A stretch of DNA of 64,000 bases from Cladorhizidae sp. MBARI D1340-BT2 (lineage: Eukaryota; Porifera; Demospongiae; Poecilosclerida; Cladorhizidae), in contig JAQNBH010000252.1 of assembly GCA_028752905.1 (NCBI GenBank), forward strand, positions 744,001-808,000, read 5' to 3'. The notes below the pieces were generated by a model, which saw only the letters and a program-made list of their open reading frames with translations, was not told where the DNA came from and ran no database searches. The position numbers and the translations under genes are program-made. Position 1 is the stretch's first letter; every line of letters begins with the position of its first letter. Of the stretch, positions 52,550 to 64,000 are shown in pieces.

Positions 52550-53457
52550 TAATTATCTGTCTTTTGTACGTGCCAAAATTTTGAGTACTCTAAGTATTAG
52601 CAAGTTATGGTGATTTGAAGTGGTAAGGTTTGCGATCTTTCCTGGCGTTTTCCAGTTGCCAAAGCGGTGGCCTGCCAGTGAAAAACCACTACATTTATTG
52701 ATAATCTGTTGACATGTTGCAGATAAGGGCCTTCTCTATCAGTTGACAAAATCTGGGACTTTGGTCTTGTTAATTAGGGCAGTTATGAATTGTACTCTTA
52801 CTTGATGCTAAACATGTTAGCTTCGTAGATTATCCACACTTCACTGAATAGACTTGATGTATAGCTATTAAGATAGGACTCTCTAAGTGCTCTCTCTTGA
52901 TACCAAACATCCATATATTCTGCACACTTCACTGTAATGGACTTGCAAGATAGGTATCTCTCAGTGTTCTCTATCTTGAGCTAAACATGTTAGCTTCATA
53001 GATTCTCCACACTTCACTGAATAGACTTGATATATAGCTCTAAAGGTAGGCCTCTCTCTGTTCTCTCTCTTGATACCAAACATCCGTATATTCTGCATAC
53101 ATAGAATCACAAGATAGGTTTCTCTATGTGTTCTCTATCTTGATGCTAAACAGGTTAGCTTCATAGATTCTCCACACTTCACTGTATAAACTTGATATAC
53201 AGCTATTAAGATAGGTCTCTCCCTGTGCTCTCTGTTGATATCAAACATCCATAATATTCTGCAAACTTCACTGTAATGGACTTGATATGATTCGAATGAT
53301 AGGTTTCATTATGTGTTCTCTATCTTGATATTTGCCCTAATTTGGTCTATATGTTTCTCATTTTCCCCCCAAAAATCTTGTTATTTTGCCGTAAAGCTCA
53401 TAACTTTTCTACACTTTACCCCAAAAAGATCATTTTTATATCACCGGATAGCCCTTC
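52550..53457 (+). repeat. Monomer 60, long (X of dimer 1)
   Basis: 908 bp. Haplotype GGCGACCATC. Confidence 0.96.
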
Positions 53458-54365
53458 TAATTATCTATCTTTTGTACGTGCCAAAATTTTGAGTACTCTA
53501 AGTATTAGCAAGTTATGGTGATTTGAAGTGGTAAGGTTTGCGATCTTTCCTGGCGTTTTCCAGTTGCCAAAGCGGTGGCCTGCCAGTGAAAAACCACTAC
53601 ATTTATTGATAATCTGTTGACATGTTGCAGATAAGGGCCTTCTCTATCAGTTGACAAAATCTGGGACTTTGGTCTTGTTAATTAGGGCAGTTATGAATTG
53701 TACTCTTACTTGATGCTAAACATGTTAGCTTCGTAGATTATCCACACTTCACTGAATAGACTTGATGTATAGCTATTAAGATAGGACTCTCTAAGTGCTC
53801 TCTCTTGATACCAAACATCCATATATTCTGCACACTTCACTGTAATGGACTTGCAAGATAGGTATCTCTCAGTGTTCTCTATCTTGAGCTAAACATGTTA
53901 GCTTCATAGATTCTCCACACTTCACTGAATAGACTTGATATATAGCTCTAAAGGTAGGCCTCTCTCTGTTCTCTCTCTTGATACCAAACATCCGTATATT
54001 CTGCATACATAGAATCACAAGATAGGTTTCTCTATGTGTTCTCTATCTTGATGCTAAATAGGTTAGCTTCATAGATTCTCCACACTTCACTGTATAAACT
54101 TGATATATAGCTATTAAGATAGGTCTCTCCCTGTGCTCTCTGTTGATATCAAACATCCATAATATTCTGCAAACTTCACTGTAATGGACTTGATATGATT
54201 CGAATGATAGGTTTCATTATGTGTTCTCTATCTTGATATTTGCCCTAATTTGGTCTATATGTTTCTCATTTTCCCCCCAAAAATCTTGTTATTTTGCCGT
54301 AAAGCTCATAACTTTTCTACACTTTACCCAAAAAAGATAATTTTTATATCACCGGATAGCCCTTC
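53458..54365 (+). repeat. Monomer 61, long (Y of dimer 1)
   Basis: 908 bp. Haplotype AGCGATTATA; the only Y copy with A at +873. Confidence 0.96.
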
Positions 54366-55273
54366 TAATTATCTGTCTTTTGTACGTGCCAAAATTTTGA
54401 GTACTCTAAGTATTAGCAAGTTATGGTGATTTGAAGTGGTAAGGTTTGCGATCTTTCCTGGCGTTTTCCAGTTGCCAAAGCGGTGGCCTGCCAGTGAAAA
54501 ACCACTACATTTATTGATAATCTGTTGACATGTTGCAGATAAGGGCCTTCTCTATCAGTTGACAAAATCTGGGACTTTGGTCTTGTTAATTAGGGCAGTT
54601 ATGAATTGTACTCTTACTTGATGCTAAACATGTTAGCTTCGTAGATTATCCACACTTCACTGAATAGACTTGATGTATAGCTATTAAGATAGGACTCTCT
54701 AAGTGCTCTCTCTTGATACCAAACATCCATATATTCTGCACACTTCACTGTAATGGACTTGCAAGATAGGTATCTCTCAGTGTTCTCTATCTTGAGCTAA
54801 ACATGTTAGCTTCATAGATTCTCCACACTTCACTGAATAGACTTGATATATAGCTCTAAAGGTAGGCCTCTCTCTGTTCTCTCTCTTGATACCAAACATC
54901 CGTATATTCTGCATACATAGAATCACAAGATAGGTTTCTCTATGTGTTCTCTATCTTGATGCTAAACAGGTTAGCTTCATAGATTCTCCACACTTCACTG
55001 TATAAACTTGATATACAGCTATTAAGATAGGTCTCTCCCTGTGCTCTCTGTTGATATCAAACATCCATAATATTCTGCAAACTTCACTGTAATGGACTTG
55101 ATATGATTCGAATGATAGGTTTCATTATGTGTTCTCTATCTTGATATTTGCCCTAATTTGGTCTATATGTTTCTCATTTTCCCCCCAAAAATCTTGTTAT
55201 TTTGCCGTAAAGCTCATAACTTTTCTACACTTTACCCCAAAAAGATCATTTTTATATCACCGGATAGCCCTTC
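54366..55273 (+). repeat. Monomer 62, long (X of dimer 2)
   Basis: 908 bp. Haplotype GGCGACCATC. Confidence 0.96.
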
Positions 55274-56181
55274 TAATTATCTATCTTTTGTACGTGCCAA
55301 AATTTTGAGTACTCTAAGTATTAGCAAGTTATGGTGATTTGAAGTGGTAAGGTTTGCGATCTTTCCTGGCGTTTTCCAGTTGCCAAAGCGGTGGCCTGCC
55401 AGTGAAAAACCACTACATTTATTGATAATCTGTTGACATGTTGCAGATAAGGGCCTTCTCTATCAGTTGACAAAATCTGGGACTTTGGTCTTGTTAATTA
55501 GGGCAGTTATGAATTGTACTCTTACTTGATGCTAAACATGTTAGCTTCGTAGATTATCCACACTTCACTGAATAGACTTGATGTATAGCTATTAAGATAG
55601 GACTCTCTAAGTGCTCTCTCTTGATACCAAACATCCATATATTCTGCACACTTCACTGTAATGGACTTGCAAGATAGGTATCTCTCAGTGTTCTCTATCT
55701 TGAGCTAAATATGTTAGCTTCATAGATTCTCCACACTTCACTGAATAGACTTGATATATAGCTCTAAAGGTAGGCCTCTCTCTGTTCTCTCTCTTGATAC
55801 CAAACATCCGTATATTCTGCATACATAGAATCACAAGATAGGTTTCTCTATGTGTTCTCTATCTTGATGCTAAATAGGTTAGCTTCATAGATTCTCCACA
55901 CTTCACTGTATAAACTTGATATATAGCTATTAAGATAGGTCTCTCCCTGTGCTCTCTGTTGATATCAAACATCCATAATATTCTGCAAACTTCACTGTAA
56001 TGGACTTGATATGATTCGAATGATAGGTTTCATTATGTGTTCTCTATCTTGATATTTGCCCTAATTTGGTCTATATGTTTCTCATTTTCCCCCCAAAAAT
56101 CTTGTTATTTTGCCGTAAAGCTCATAACTTTTCTACACTTTACCCCAAAAAGATCATTTTTATATCACCGGATAGCCCTTC
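55274..56181 (+). repeat. Monomer 63, long (Y of dimer 2)
   Basis: 908 bp. Haplotype AGCGATTATC; private CTAAATATG in b1. Confidence 0.96.
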
Positions 56182-57089
56182 TAATTATCTGTCTTTTGTA
56201 CGTGCCAAAATTTTGAGTACTCTAAGTATTAGCAAGTTATGGTGATTTGAAGTGGTAAGGTTTGCGATCTTTCCTGGCGTTTTCCAGTTGCCAAAGCGGT
56301 GGCCTGCCAGTGAAAAACCACTACATTTATTGATAATCTGTTGACATGTTGCAGATAAGGGCCTTCTCTATCAGTTGACAAAATCTGGGACTTTGGTCTT
56401 GTTAATTAGGGCAGTTATGAATTGTACTCTTACTTGATGCTAAACATGTTAGCTTCGTAGATTATCCACACTTCACTGAATAGACTTGATGTATAGCTAT
56501 TAAGATAGGACTCTCTAAGTGCTCTCTCTTGATACCAAACATCCATATATTCTGCACACTTCACTGTAATGGACTTGCAAGATAGGTATCTCTCAGTGTT
56601 CTCTATCTTGAGCTAAACATGTTAGCTTCATAGATTCTCCACACTTCACTGAATAGACTTGATATATAGCTCTAAAGGTAGGCCTCTCTCTGTTCTCTCT
56701 CTTGATACCAAACATCCGTATATTCTGCATACATAGAATCACAAGATAGGTTTCTCTATGTGTTCTCTATCTTGATGCTAAACAGGTTAGCTTCATAGAT
56801 TCTCCACACTTCACTGTATAAACTTGATATACAGCTATTAAGATAGGTCTCTCCCTGTGCTCTCTGTTGATATCAAACATCCATAATATTCTGCAAACTT
56901 CACTGTAATGGACTTGATATGATTCGAATGATAGGTTTCATTATGTGTTCTCTATCTTGATATTTGCCCTAATTTGGTCTATATGTTTCTCATTTTCCCC
57001 CCAAAAATCTTGTTATTTTGCCGTAAAGCTCATAACTTTTCTACACTTTACCCCCAAAAGATCATTTTTATATCACCGGATAGCCCTTC
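56182..57089 (+). repeat. Monomer 64, long (X of dimer 3)
   Basis: 908 bp. Haplotype GGCGACCATC; private TACCCCCAAAAG. Confidence 0.96.
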
Positions 57090-57997
57090 TAATTATCTAT
57101 CTTTTGTACGTGCCAAAATTTTGAGTACTCTAAGTATTAGCAAGTTATGGTGATTTGAAGTGGTAAGGTTTGCGATCTTTCCTGGCGTTTTCCAGTTGCC
57201 AAAGCGGTGGCCTGCCAGTGAAAAACCACTACATTTATTGATAATCTGTTGACATGTTGCAGATAAGGGCCTTCTCTATCAGTTGACAAAATCTGGGACT
57301 TTGGTCTTGTTAATTAGGGCAGTTATGAATTGTACTCTTACTTGATGCTAAACATGTTAGCTTCGTAGATTATCCACACTTCACTGAATAGACTTGATGT
57401 ATAGCTATTAAGATAGGACTCTCTAAGTGCTCTCTCTTGATACCAAACATCCATATATTCTGCACACTTCACTGTAATGGACTTGCAAGATAGGTATCTC
57501 TCAGTGTTCTCTATCTTGAGCTAAACATGTTAGCTTCATAGATTCTCCACACTTCACTGAATAGACTTGATATATAGCTCTAAAGGTAGGCCTCTCTCTG
57601 TTCTCTCTCTTGATACCAAACATCCGTATATTCTGCATACATAGAATCACAAGATAGGTTTCTCTATGTGTTCTCTATCTTGATGCTAAATAGGTTAGCT
57701 TCATAGATTCTCCACACTTCACTGTATAAACTTGATATATAGCTATTAAGATAGGTCTCTCCCTGTGCTCTCTGTTGATATCAAACATCCATAATATTCT
57801 GCAAACTTCACTGTAATGGACTTGATATGATTCGAATGATAGGTTTCATTATGTGTTCTCTATCTTGATATTTGCCCTAATTTGGTCTATATGTTTCTCA
57901 TTTTCCCCCCAAAAATCTTGTTATTTTGCCGTAAAGCTCATAACTTTTCTACACTTTACCCCAAAAAGATCATTTTTATATCACCGGATAGCCCTTC
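57090..57997 (+). repeat. Monomer 65, long (Y of dimer 3)
   Basis: 908 bp. Haplotype AGCGATTATC. Confidence 0.96.
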
Positions 57998-58905
57998 TAA
58001 TTATCTGTCTTTTGTACGTGCCAAAATTTTGAGTACTCTAAGTATTAGCAAGTTATGGTGATTTGAAGTGGTAAGGTTTGCGATCTTTCCTGGCGTTTTC
58101 CAGTTGCCAAAGCGGTGGCCTGCCAGTGAAAAACCACTACATTTATTGATAATCTGTTGACATGTTGCAGATAAGGGCCTTCTCTATCAGTTGACAAAAT
58201 CTGGGACTTTGGTCTTGTTAATTAGGGCAGTTATGAATTGTACTCTTACTTGATGCTAAACATGTTAGCTTCGTAGATTATCCACACTTCACTGAATAGA
58301 CTTGATGTATAGCTATTAAGATAGGACTCTCTAAGTGCTCTCTCTTGATACCAAACATCCATATATTCTGCACACTTCACTGTAATGGACTTGCAAGATA
58401 GGTATCTCTCAGTGTTCTCTATCTTGAGCTAAACATGTTAGCTTCATAGATTCTCCACACTTCACTGAATAGACTTGATATATAGCTCTAAAGGTAGGCC
58501 TCTCTCTGTTCTCTCTCTTGATACCAAACATCCGTATATTCTGCATACATAGAATCACAAGATAGGTTTCTCTATGTGTTCTCTATCTTGATGCTAAACA
58601 GGTTAGCTTCATAGATTCTCCACACTTCACTGTATAAACTTGATATACAGCTATTAAGATAGGTCTCTCCCTGTGCTCTCTGTTGATATCAAACATCCAT
58701 AATATTCTGCAAACTTCACTGTAATGGACTTGATATGATTCGAATGATAGGTTTCATTATGTGTTCTCTATCTTGATATTTGCCCTAATTTGGTCTATAT
58801 GTTTCTCATTTTCCCCCCAAAAATCTTGTTATTTTGCCGTAAAGCTCATAACTTTTCTACACTTTACCCCAAAAAGATTATTTTTATATCACCGGATAGC
58901 CCTTC
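57998..58905 (+). repeat. Monomer 66, long (X of dimer 4)
   Basis: 908 bp. Haplotype GGCGACCATC with AAGATTAT (+882 T). Confidence 0.96.
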
Positions 58906-59813
58906 TAATTATCTATCTTTTGTACGTGCCAAAATTTTGAGTACTCTAAGTATTAGCAAGTTATGGTGATTTGAAGTGGTAAGGTTTGCGATCTTTCCTG
59001 GCGTTTTCCAGTTGCCAAAGCGGTGGCCTGCCAGTGAAAAACCACTACATTTATTGATAATCTGTTGACATGTTGCAGATAAGGGCCTTCTCTATCAGTT
59101 GACAAAATCTGGGACTTTGGTCTTGTTAATTAGGGCAGTTATGAATTGTACTCTTACTTGATGCTAAACATGTTAGCTTCGTAGATTATCCACACTTCAC
59201 TGAATAGACTTGATGTATAGCTATTAAGATAGGACTCTCTAAGTGCTCTCTCTTGATACCAAACATCCATATATTCTGCACACTTCACTGTAATGGACTT
59301 GCAAGATAGATATCTCTCAGTGTTCTCTATCTTGAGCTAAACATGTTAGCTTCATAGATTCTCCACACTTCACTGAATAGACTTGATATATAGCTCTAAA
59401 GGTAGGCCTCTCTCTGTTCTCTCTCTTGATACCAAACATCCGTATATTCTGCATACATAGAATCACAAGATAGGTTTCTCTATGTGTTCTCTATCTTGAT
59501 GCTAAATAGGTTAGCTTCATAGATTCTCCACACTTCACTGTATAAACTTGATATATAGCTATTAAGATAGGTCTCTCCCTGTGCTCTCTGTTGATATCAA
59601 ACATCCATAATATTCTGCAAACTTCACTGTAATGGACTTGATATGATTCGAATGATAGGTTTCATTATGTGTTCTCTATCTTGATATTTGCCCTAATTTG
59701 GTCTATATGTTTCTCATTTTCCCCCCAAAAATCTTGTTATTTTGCCGTAAAGCTCATAACTTTTCTACACTTTACCCCAAAAAGATCATTTTTATATCAC
59801 CGGATAGCCCTTC
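58906..59813 (+). repeat. Monomer 67, long (Y of dimer 4)
   Basis: 908 bp. Haplotype AGCGATTATC with GATAGATATC in a2. Confidence 0.96.
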
Positions 59814-60721
59814 TAATTATCTGTCTTTTGTACGTGCCAAAATTTTGAGTACTCTAAGTATTAGCAAGTTATGGTGATTTGAAGTGGTAAGGTTTGCGAT
59901 CTTTCCTGGCGTTTTCCAGTTGCCAAAGCGGTGGCCTGCCAGTGAAAAACCACTACATTTATTGATAATCTGTTGACATGTTGCAGATAAGGGCCTTCTC
60001 TATCAGTTGACAAAATCTGGGACTTTGGTCTTGTTAATTAGGGCAGTTATGAATTGTACTCTTACTTGATGCTAAACATGTTAGCTTCGTAGATTATCCA
60101 CACTTCACTGAATAGACTTGATGTATAGCTATTAAGATAGGACTCTCTAAGTGCTCTCTCTTGATACCAAACATCCATATATTCTGCACACTTCACTGTA
60201 ATGGACTTGCAAGATAGGTATCTCTCAGTGTTCTCTATCTTGAGCTAAACATGTTAGCTTCATAGATTCTCCACACTTCACTGAATAGACTTGATATATA
60301 GCTCTAAAGGTAGGCCTCTCTCTGTTCTCTCTCTTGATACCAAACATCCGTATATTCTGCATACATAGAATCACAAGATAGGTTTCTCTATGTGTTCTCT
60401 ATCTTGATGCTAAACAGGTTAGCTTCATAGATTCTCCACACTTCACTGTATAAACTTGATATACAGCTATTAAGATAGGTCTCTCCCTGTGCTCTCTGTT
60501 GATATCAAACATCCATAATATTCTGCAAACTTCACTGTAATGGACTTGATATGATTCGAATGATAGGTTTCATTATGTGTTCTCTATCTTGATATTTGCC
60601 CTAATTTGGTCTATATGTTTCTCATTTTCCCCCCAAAAATCTTGTTATTTTGCCGTAAAGCTCATAACTTTTCTACACTTTACCCCAAAAAGATTATTTT
60701 TATATCACCGGATAGCCCTTC
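59814..60721 (+). repeat. Monomer 68, long (X of dimer 5)
   Basis: 908 bp. Haplotype GGCGACCATC with +882 T, as in monomer 66. Confidence 0.96.
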
Positions 60722-61629
60722 TAATTATCTATCTTTTGTACGTGCCAAAATTTTGAGTACTCTAAGTATTAGCAAGTTATGGTGATTTGAAGTGGTAAGG
60801 TTTGCGATCTTTCCTGGCGTTTTCCAGTTGCCAAAGCGGTGGCCTGCCAGTGAAAAACCACTACATTTATTGATAATCTGTTGACATGTTGCAGATAAGG
60901 GCCTTCTCTATCAGTTGACAAAATCTGGGACTTTGGTCTTGTTAATTAGGGCAGTTATGAATTGTACTCTTACTTGATGCTAAACATGTTAGCTTCGTAG
61001 ATTATCCACACTTCACTGAATAGACTTGATGTATAGCTATTAAGATAGGACTCTCTAAGTGCTCTCTCTTGATACCAAACATCCATATATTCTGCACACT
61101 TCACTGTAATGGACTTGCAAGATAGATATCTCTCAGTGTTCTCTATCTTGAGCTAAACATGTTAGCTTCATAGATTCTCCACACTTCACTGAATAGACTT
61201 GATATATAGCTCTAAAGGTAGGCCTCTCTCTGTTCTCTCTCTTGATACCAAACATCCGTATATTCTGCATACATAGAATCACAAGATAGGTTTCTCTATG
61301 TGTTCTCTATCTTGATGCTAAATAGGTTAGCTTCATAGATTCTCCACACTTCACTGTATAAACTTGATATATAGCTATTAAGATAGGTCTCTCCCTGTGC
61401 TCTCTGTTGATATCAAACATCCATAATATTCTGCAAACTTCACTGTAATGGACTTGATATGATTCGAATGATAGGTTTCATTATGTGTTCTCTATCTTGA
61501 TATTTGCCCTAATTTGGTCTATATGTTTCTCATTTCCCCCCCAAAAATCTTGTTATTTTGCCGTAAAGCTCATAACTTTTCTACACTTTACCCCAAAAAG
61601 ATCATTTTTATATCACCGGATAGCCCTTC
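60722..61629 (+). repeat. Monomer 69, long (Y of dimer 5)
   Basis: 908 bp. Haplotype AGCGATTACC with GATAGATATC; T3C7 tract, as in monomer 56. Confidence 0.96.
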
Positions 61630-62536
61630 TAATTATCTGTCTTTTGTACGTGCCAAAATTTTGAGTACTCTAAGTATTAGCAAGTTATGATGATTTGAAG
61701 TGGTAAGGTTTGCGATCTTTCCTGGCATTTTCCAGTTGCCAAAGCGGTGGCCTGCCAGTGAAAAACCACTACATTTATTGATAATCTGTTGACATGTTGC
61801 AGATAAGGGCCTTCTCTATCAGTTGACAAAATCTGGGACTTTGGTCTTGTTAATTAGGGCAGTTATGAATTGTACTCTTACTTGATGCTAAACATGTTAG
61901 CTTCGTAGATTATCCACACTTCACTGAATAGACTTGATGTATAGCTATTAAGATAGGACTCTCTAAGTGCTCTCTCTTGATACCAAACATCCATATATTC
62001 TGCACACTTCACTGTATGGACTTGCAAGATAGGTATCTCTCAGTGTTCTCTATCTTGAGCTAAACATGTTAGCTTCATAGATTCTCCACACTTCACTGAA
62101 TAGACTTGATATATAGCTCTAAAGGTAGGCCTCTCTCTGTTCTCTCTCTTGATACCAAACATCCGTATATTCTGCATACATAGAATCACAAGATAGGTTT
62201 CTCTATGTGTTCTCTATCTTGATGCTAAACAGGTTAGCTTCATAGATTCTCCACACTTCACTGTATAAACTTGATATACAGCTATTAAGATAGGTCTCTC
62301 CCTGTGCTCTCTGTTGATATCAAACATCCATAATATTCTGCACACTTCACTGTAATGGACTTGATATGATTCGAATGATAGGTTTCATTATGTGTTCTCT
62401 ATCTTGATATTTGCCCTAATTTGGTCTATATGTTTCTCATTTTCCCCCCAAAAATCTTGTTATTTTGCCGTAAAGCTCATAACTTTTCTACACTTTACCC
62501 CAAAAAGATCATTTTTATATCACCGGATAGCCCTTC
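61630..62536 (+). repeat. Monomer 70, long
   Basis: 907 bp. Haplotype GACG-CCCTC with GCATTTTCCAG (+98 A). Looks like a mosaic of monomer 57-like left and monomer 58-like right parts. Confidence 0.96.
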
Positions 62537-63444
62537 TAATTATCTGTCTTTTGTACGTGCCAAAATTTTGAGTACTCTAAGTATTAGCAAGTTATGGTGA
62601 TTTGAAGTGGTAAGGTTTGCGATCTTTCCTGGCGTTTTCCAGTTGCCAAAGCGGTGGCCTGCCAGTGAAAAACCACTACATTTATTGATAATCTGTTGAC
62701 ATGTTGCAGATAAGGGCCTTCTCTATCAGTTGACAAAATCTGGGACTTTGGTCTTGTTAATTAGGGCAGTTATGAATTGTACTCTTACTTGATGCTAAAC
62801 ATGTTAGCTTCGTAGATTATCCACACTTCACTGAATAGACTTGATGTATAGCTATTAAGATAGGACTCTCTAAGTGCTCGCTCTTGATACCAAACATCCA
62901 TATATTCTGCACACTTCACTGTAATGGACTTGCAAGATAGGTATCTCTCAGTGTTCTCTATCTTGAGCTAAACATGTTAGCTTCATAGATTCTCCACACT
63001 TCACTGAATAGACTTGATATATAGCTCTAAAGGTAGGCCTCTCTCTGTTCTCTCTCTTGATACCAAACATCCGTATATTCTGCATACATAGAATCACAAG
63101 ATAGGTTTCTCTATGTGTTCTCTATCTTGATGCTAAACAGGTTAGCTTCATAGATTCTCCACACTTCACTGTATAAACTTGATATACAGCTATTAAGATA
63201 GGTCTCTCCCTGTGCTCTCTGTTGATATCAAACATCCATAATATTCTGCAAACTTCACTGTAATGGACTTGATATGATTCGAATGATAGGTTTCATTATG
63301 TGTTCTCTATCTTGATATTTGCCCTAATTTGGTCTATATGTTTCTCATTTCCCCCCCAAAAATCTTGTTATTTTGCCGTAAAGCTCATAACTTTTCTACA
63401 CTTTACCCAAAAAAGATAATTTTTATATCACCGGATAGCCCTTC
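62537..63444 (+). repeat. Monomer 71, long
   Basis: 908 bp. Haplotype GGCGACCACA with GTGCTCGCTC; matches monomer 59, 10895 bp upstream. Confidence 0.96.
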
Positions 63445-64000
63445 TAATTATCTGTCTTTTGTACGTGCCAAAATTTTGAGTACTCTAAGTATTAGCAAGT
63501 TATGGTGATTTGAAGTGGTAAGGTTTGCGATCTTTCCTGGCGTTTTCCAGTTGCCAAAGCGGTGGCCTGCCAGTGAAAAACCACTACATTTATTGATAAT
63601 CTGTTGACATGTTGCAGATAAGGGCCTTCTCTATCAGTTGACAAAATCTGGGACTTTGGTCTTGTTAATTAGGGCAGTTATGAATTGTACTCTTACTTGA
63701 TGCTAAACATGTTAGCTTCGTAGATTATCCACACTTCACTGAATAGACTTGATGTATAGCTATTAAGATAGGACTCTCTAAGTGCTCTCTCTTGATACCA
63801 AACATCCATATATTCTGCACACTTCACTGTAATGGACTTGCAAGATAGGTATCTCTCAGTGTTCTCTATCTTGAGCTAAACATGTTAGCTTCATAGATTC
63901 TCCACACTTCACTGAATAGACTTGATATATAGCTCTAAAGGTAGGCCTCTCTCTGTTCTCTCTCTTGATACCAAACATCCGTATATTCTGCATACATAGA
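63445..64000 (+). repeat. Monomer 72, partial (first 556 bp)
   Basis: Cut by the window edge inside half b2. It reaches into subrepeat B, so it is a long-type monomer. First five sites read GGCGA; the rest lie outside the window. Confidence 0.95.

Larger units (their letters stand above)
52550..61629 (+). repeat. Higher-order repeat: 1816-bp dimer, five copies
   Basis: Ten 908-bp monomers alternate strictly between type X (GGCGACCATC; starts 52550, 54366, 56182, 57998, 59814) and type Y (A at +10 giving TTATCTATC, T at +602 giving AAATAGG; starts 53458, 55274, 57090, 58906, 60722). Total length 9080 bp is exactly 5 x 1816. Later dimers share further changes: AAGATTAT (+882 T) in X at 57998 and 59814, and GATAGATATC in Y at 58906 and 60722. 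Confidence 0.93.
1..64000 (+). repeat. Satellite DNA array, 744/908-bp monomers, 71 complete copies plus one partial
   Basis: The start word TAATTATCTG (TAATTATCTA in five copies) recurs every 908 bp or nearly so from the first base to the last, always on the + strand, with no unrelated sequence between copies. Copy lengths are 908 (46), 907 (16), 744 (6), 906, 911 and 883 bp. Copies differ by only a few bases. Variable sites used in the monomer entries, numbered on the 908-bp form: +10 G/A, +61 G/A, +103 C/A, +129 G/T, +387 A/absent, +602 C/T, +651 T/C, +715 A/C, +815 T/C, +873 C/A; the commonest string is GGCGACTATC. The array runs off both window edges. Such arrays are known from eukaryotic centromeres and heterochromatin; which applies here cannot be seen. 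Phase zero is my arbitrary choice. Confidence 0.99.

Noticed and set aside
1..64000. CRISPR array
   Set aside because: Repeats are hundreds of bases long and the sequence between any two short repeats is itself repeated, so there are no unique spacers.
1..64000. Ribosomal DNA intergenic spacer or a retrotransposon array
   Set aside because: No rRNA gene, terminal repeat, primer-binding site or polyprotein frame appears anywhere between monomers.
1..64000. CENP-B box
   Set aside because: No stretch matching the 17-bp box consensus was noticed on either strand by eye.
1..64000. Assembly artefact made by copying one monomer
   Set aside because: Copies carry many different private changes and ordered haplotypes, which a simple copying error would not give. 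A wrong copy number in the near-identical blocks remains possible.

Overview
The whole 64 kb window is one uninterrupted head-to-tail satellite DNA array. I see no protein-coding gene, RNA gene, transposon, CRISPR array or single-copy sequence. Scanning with the start word TAATTATCTG as phase zero gives 71 complete monomers and one partial monomer (63445-64000). Complete monomers are 908 bp (46 copies), 907 bp (16), 744 bp (6), 906 bp (1), 911 bp (1) and 883 bp (1); these lengths sum exactly to 63444. All copies have the same orientation, are AT-rich, and differ by only a few substitutions or 1-3 bp indels each. Both window edges lie inside the array, so its real length is unknown. Long, highly homogenised, gene-free arrays of this kind are typical of eukaryotic centromeric, pericentromeric, subtelomeric or heterochromatic DNA. 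The species cannot be read from the sequence, and I do not recognise the satellite family.

The monomer has internal structure, described on the reference copy 745-1652. A 251-bp left segment is followed by 523 bp made of three diverged tandem subrepeats (A 174 bp, B 164 bp, C 185 bp). Each subrepeat has two related halves (94-95 bp and 70-90 bp). A 134-bp right segment, containing a T/C/A homopolymer tract, closes the monomer. The 744-bp monomers lack exactly subrepeat B, with the break inside a 16-bp direct repeat.

I scored ten variable sites, numbered on the 908-bp monomer: +10, +61, +103, +129, +387, +602, +651, +715, +815, +873. The commonest state string is GGCGACTATC. In the strings, '-' marks a missing base. 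Reading these strings along the array shows higher-order structure: a 1652-bp dimer (short plus long monomer) twice at 1-3304; dimer-like alternation around 8.8-14.2 kb; a 5282-bp six-monomer unit in about two copies at 30.3-41.1 kb; a 908-bp duplication at 43470-45285; five copies of a 1816-bp dimer at 52550-61629; and segments shared over about 10.9 kb and 27.5 kb. This pattern fits repeated unequal crossing-over and gene conversion.

The open reading frames of 62-92 codons are by-products of the repeat. They occur only where a private mutation or the subrepeat-B deletion removes a stop, and I do not call them genes.
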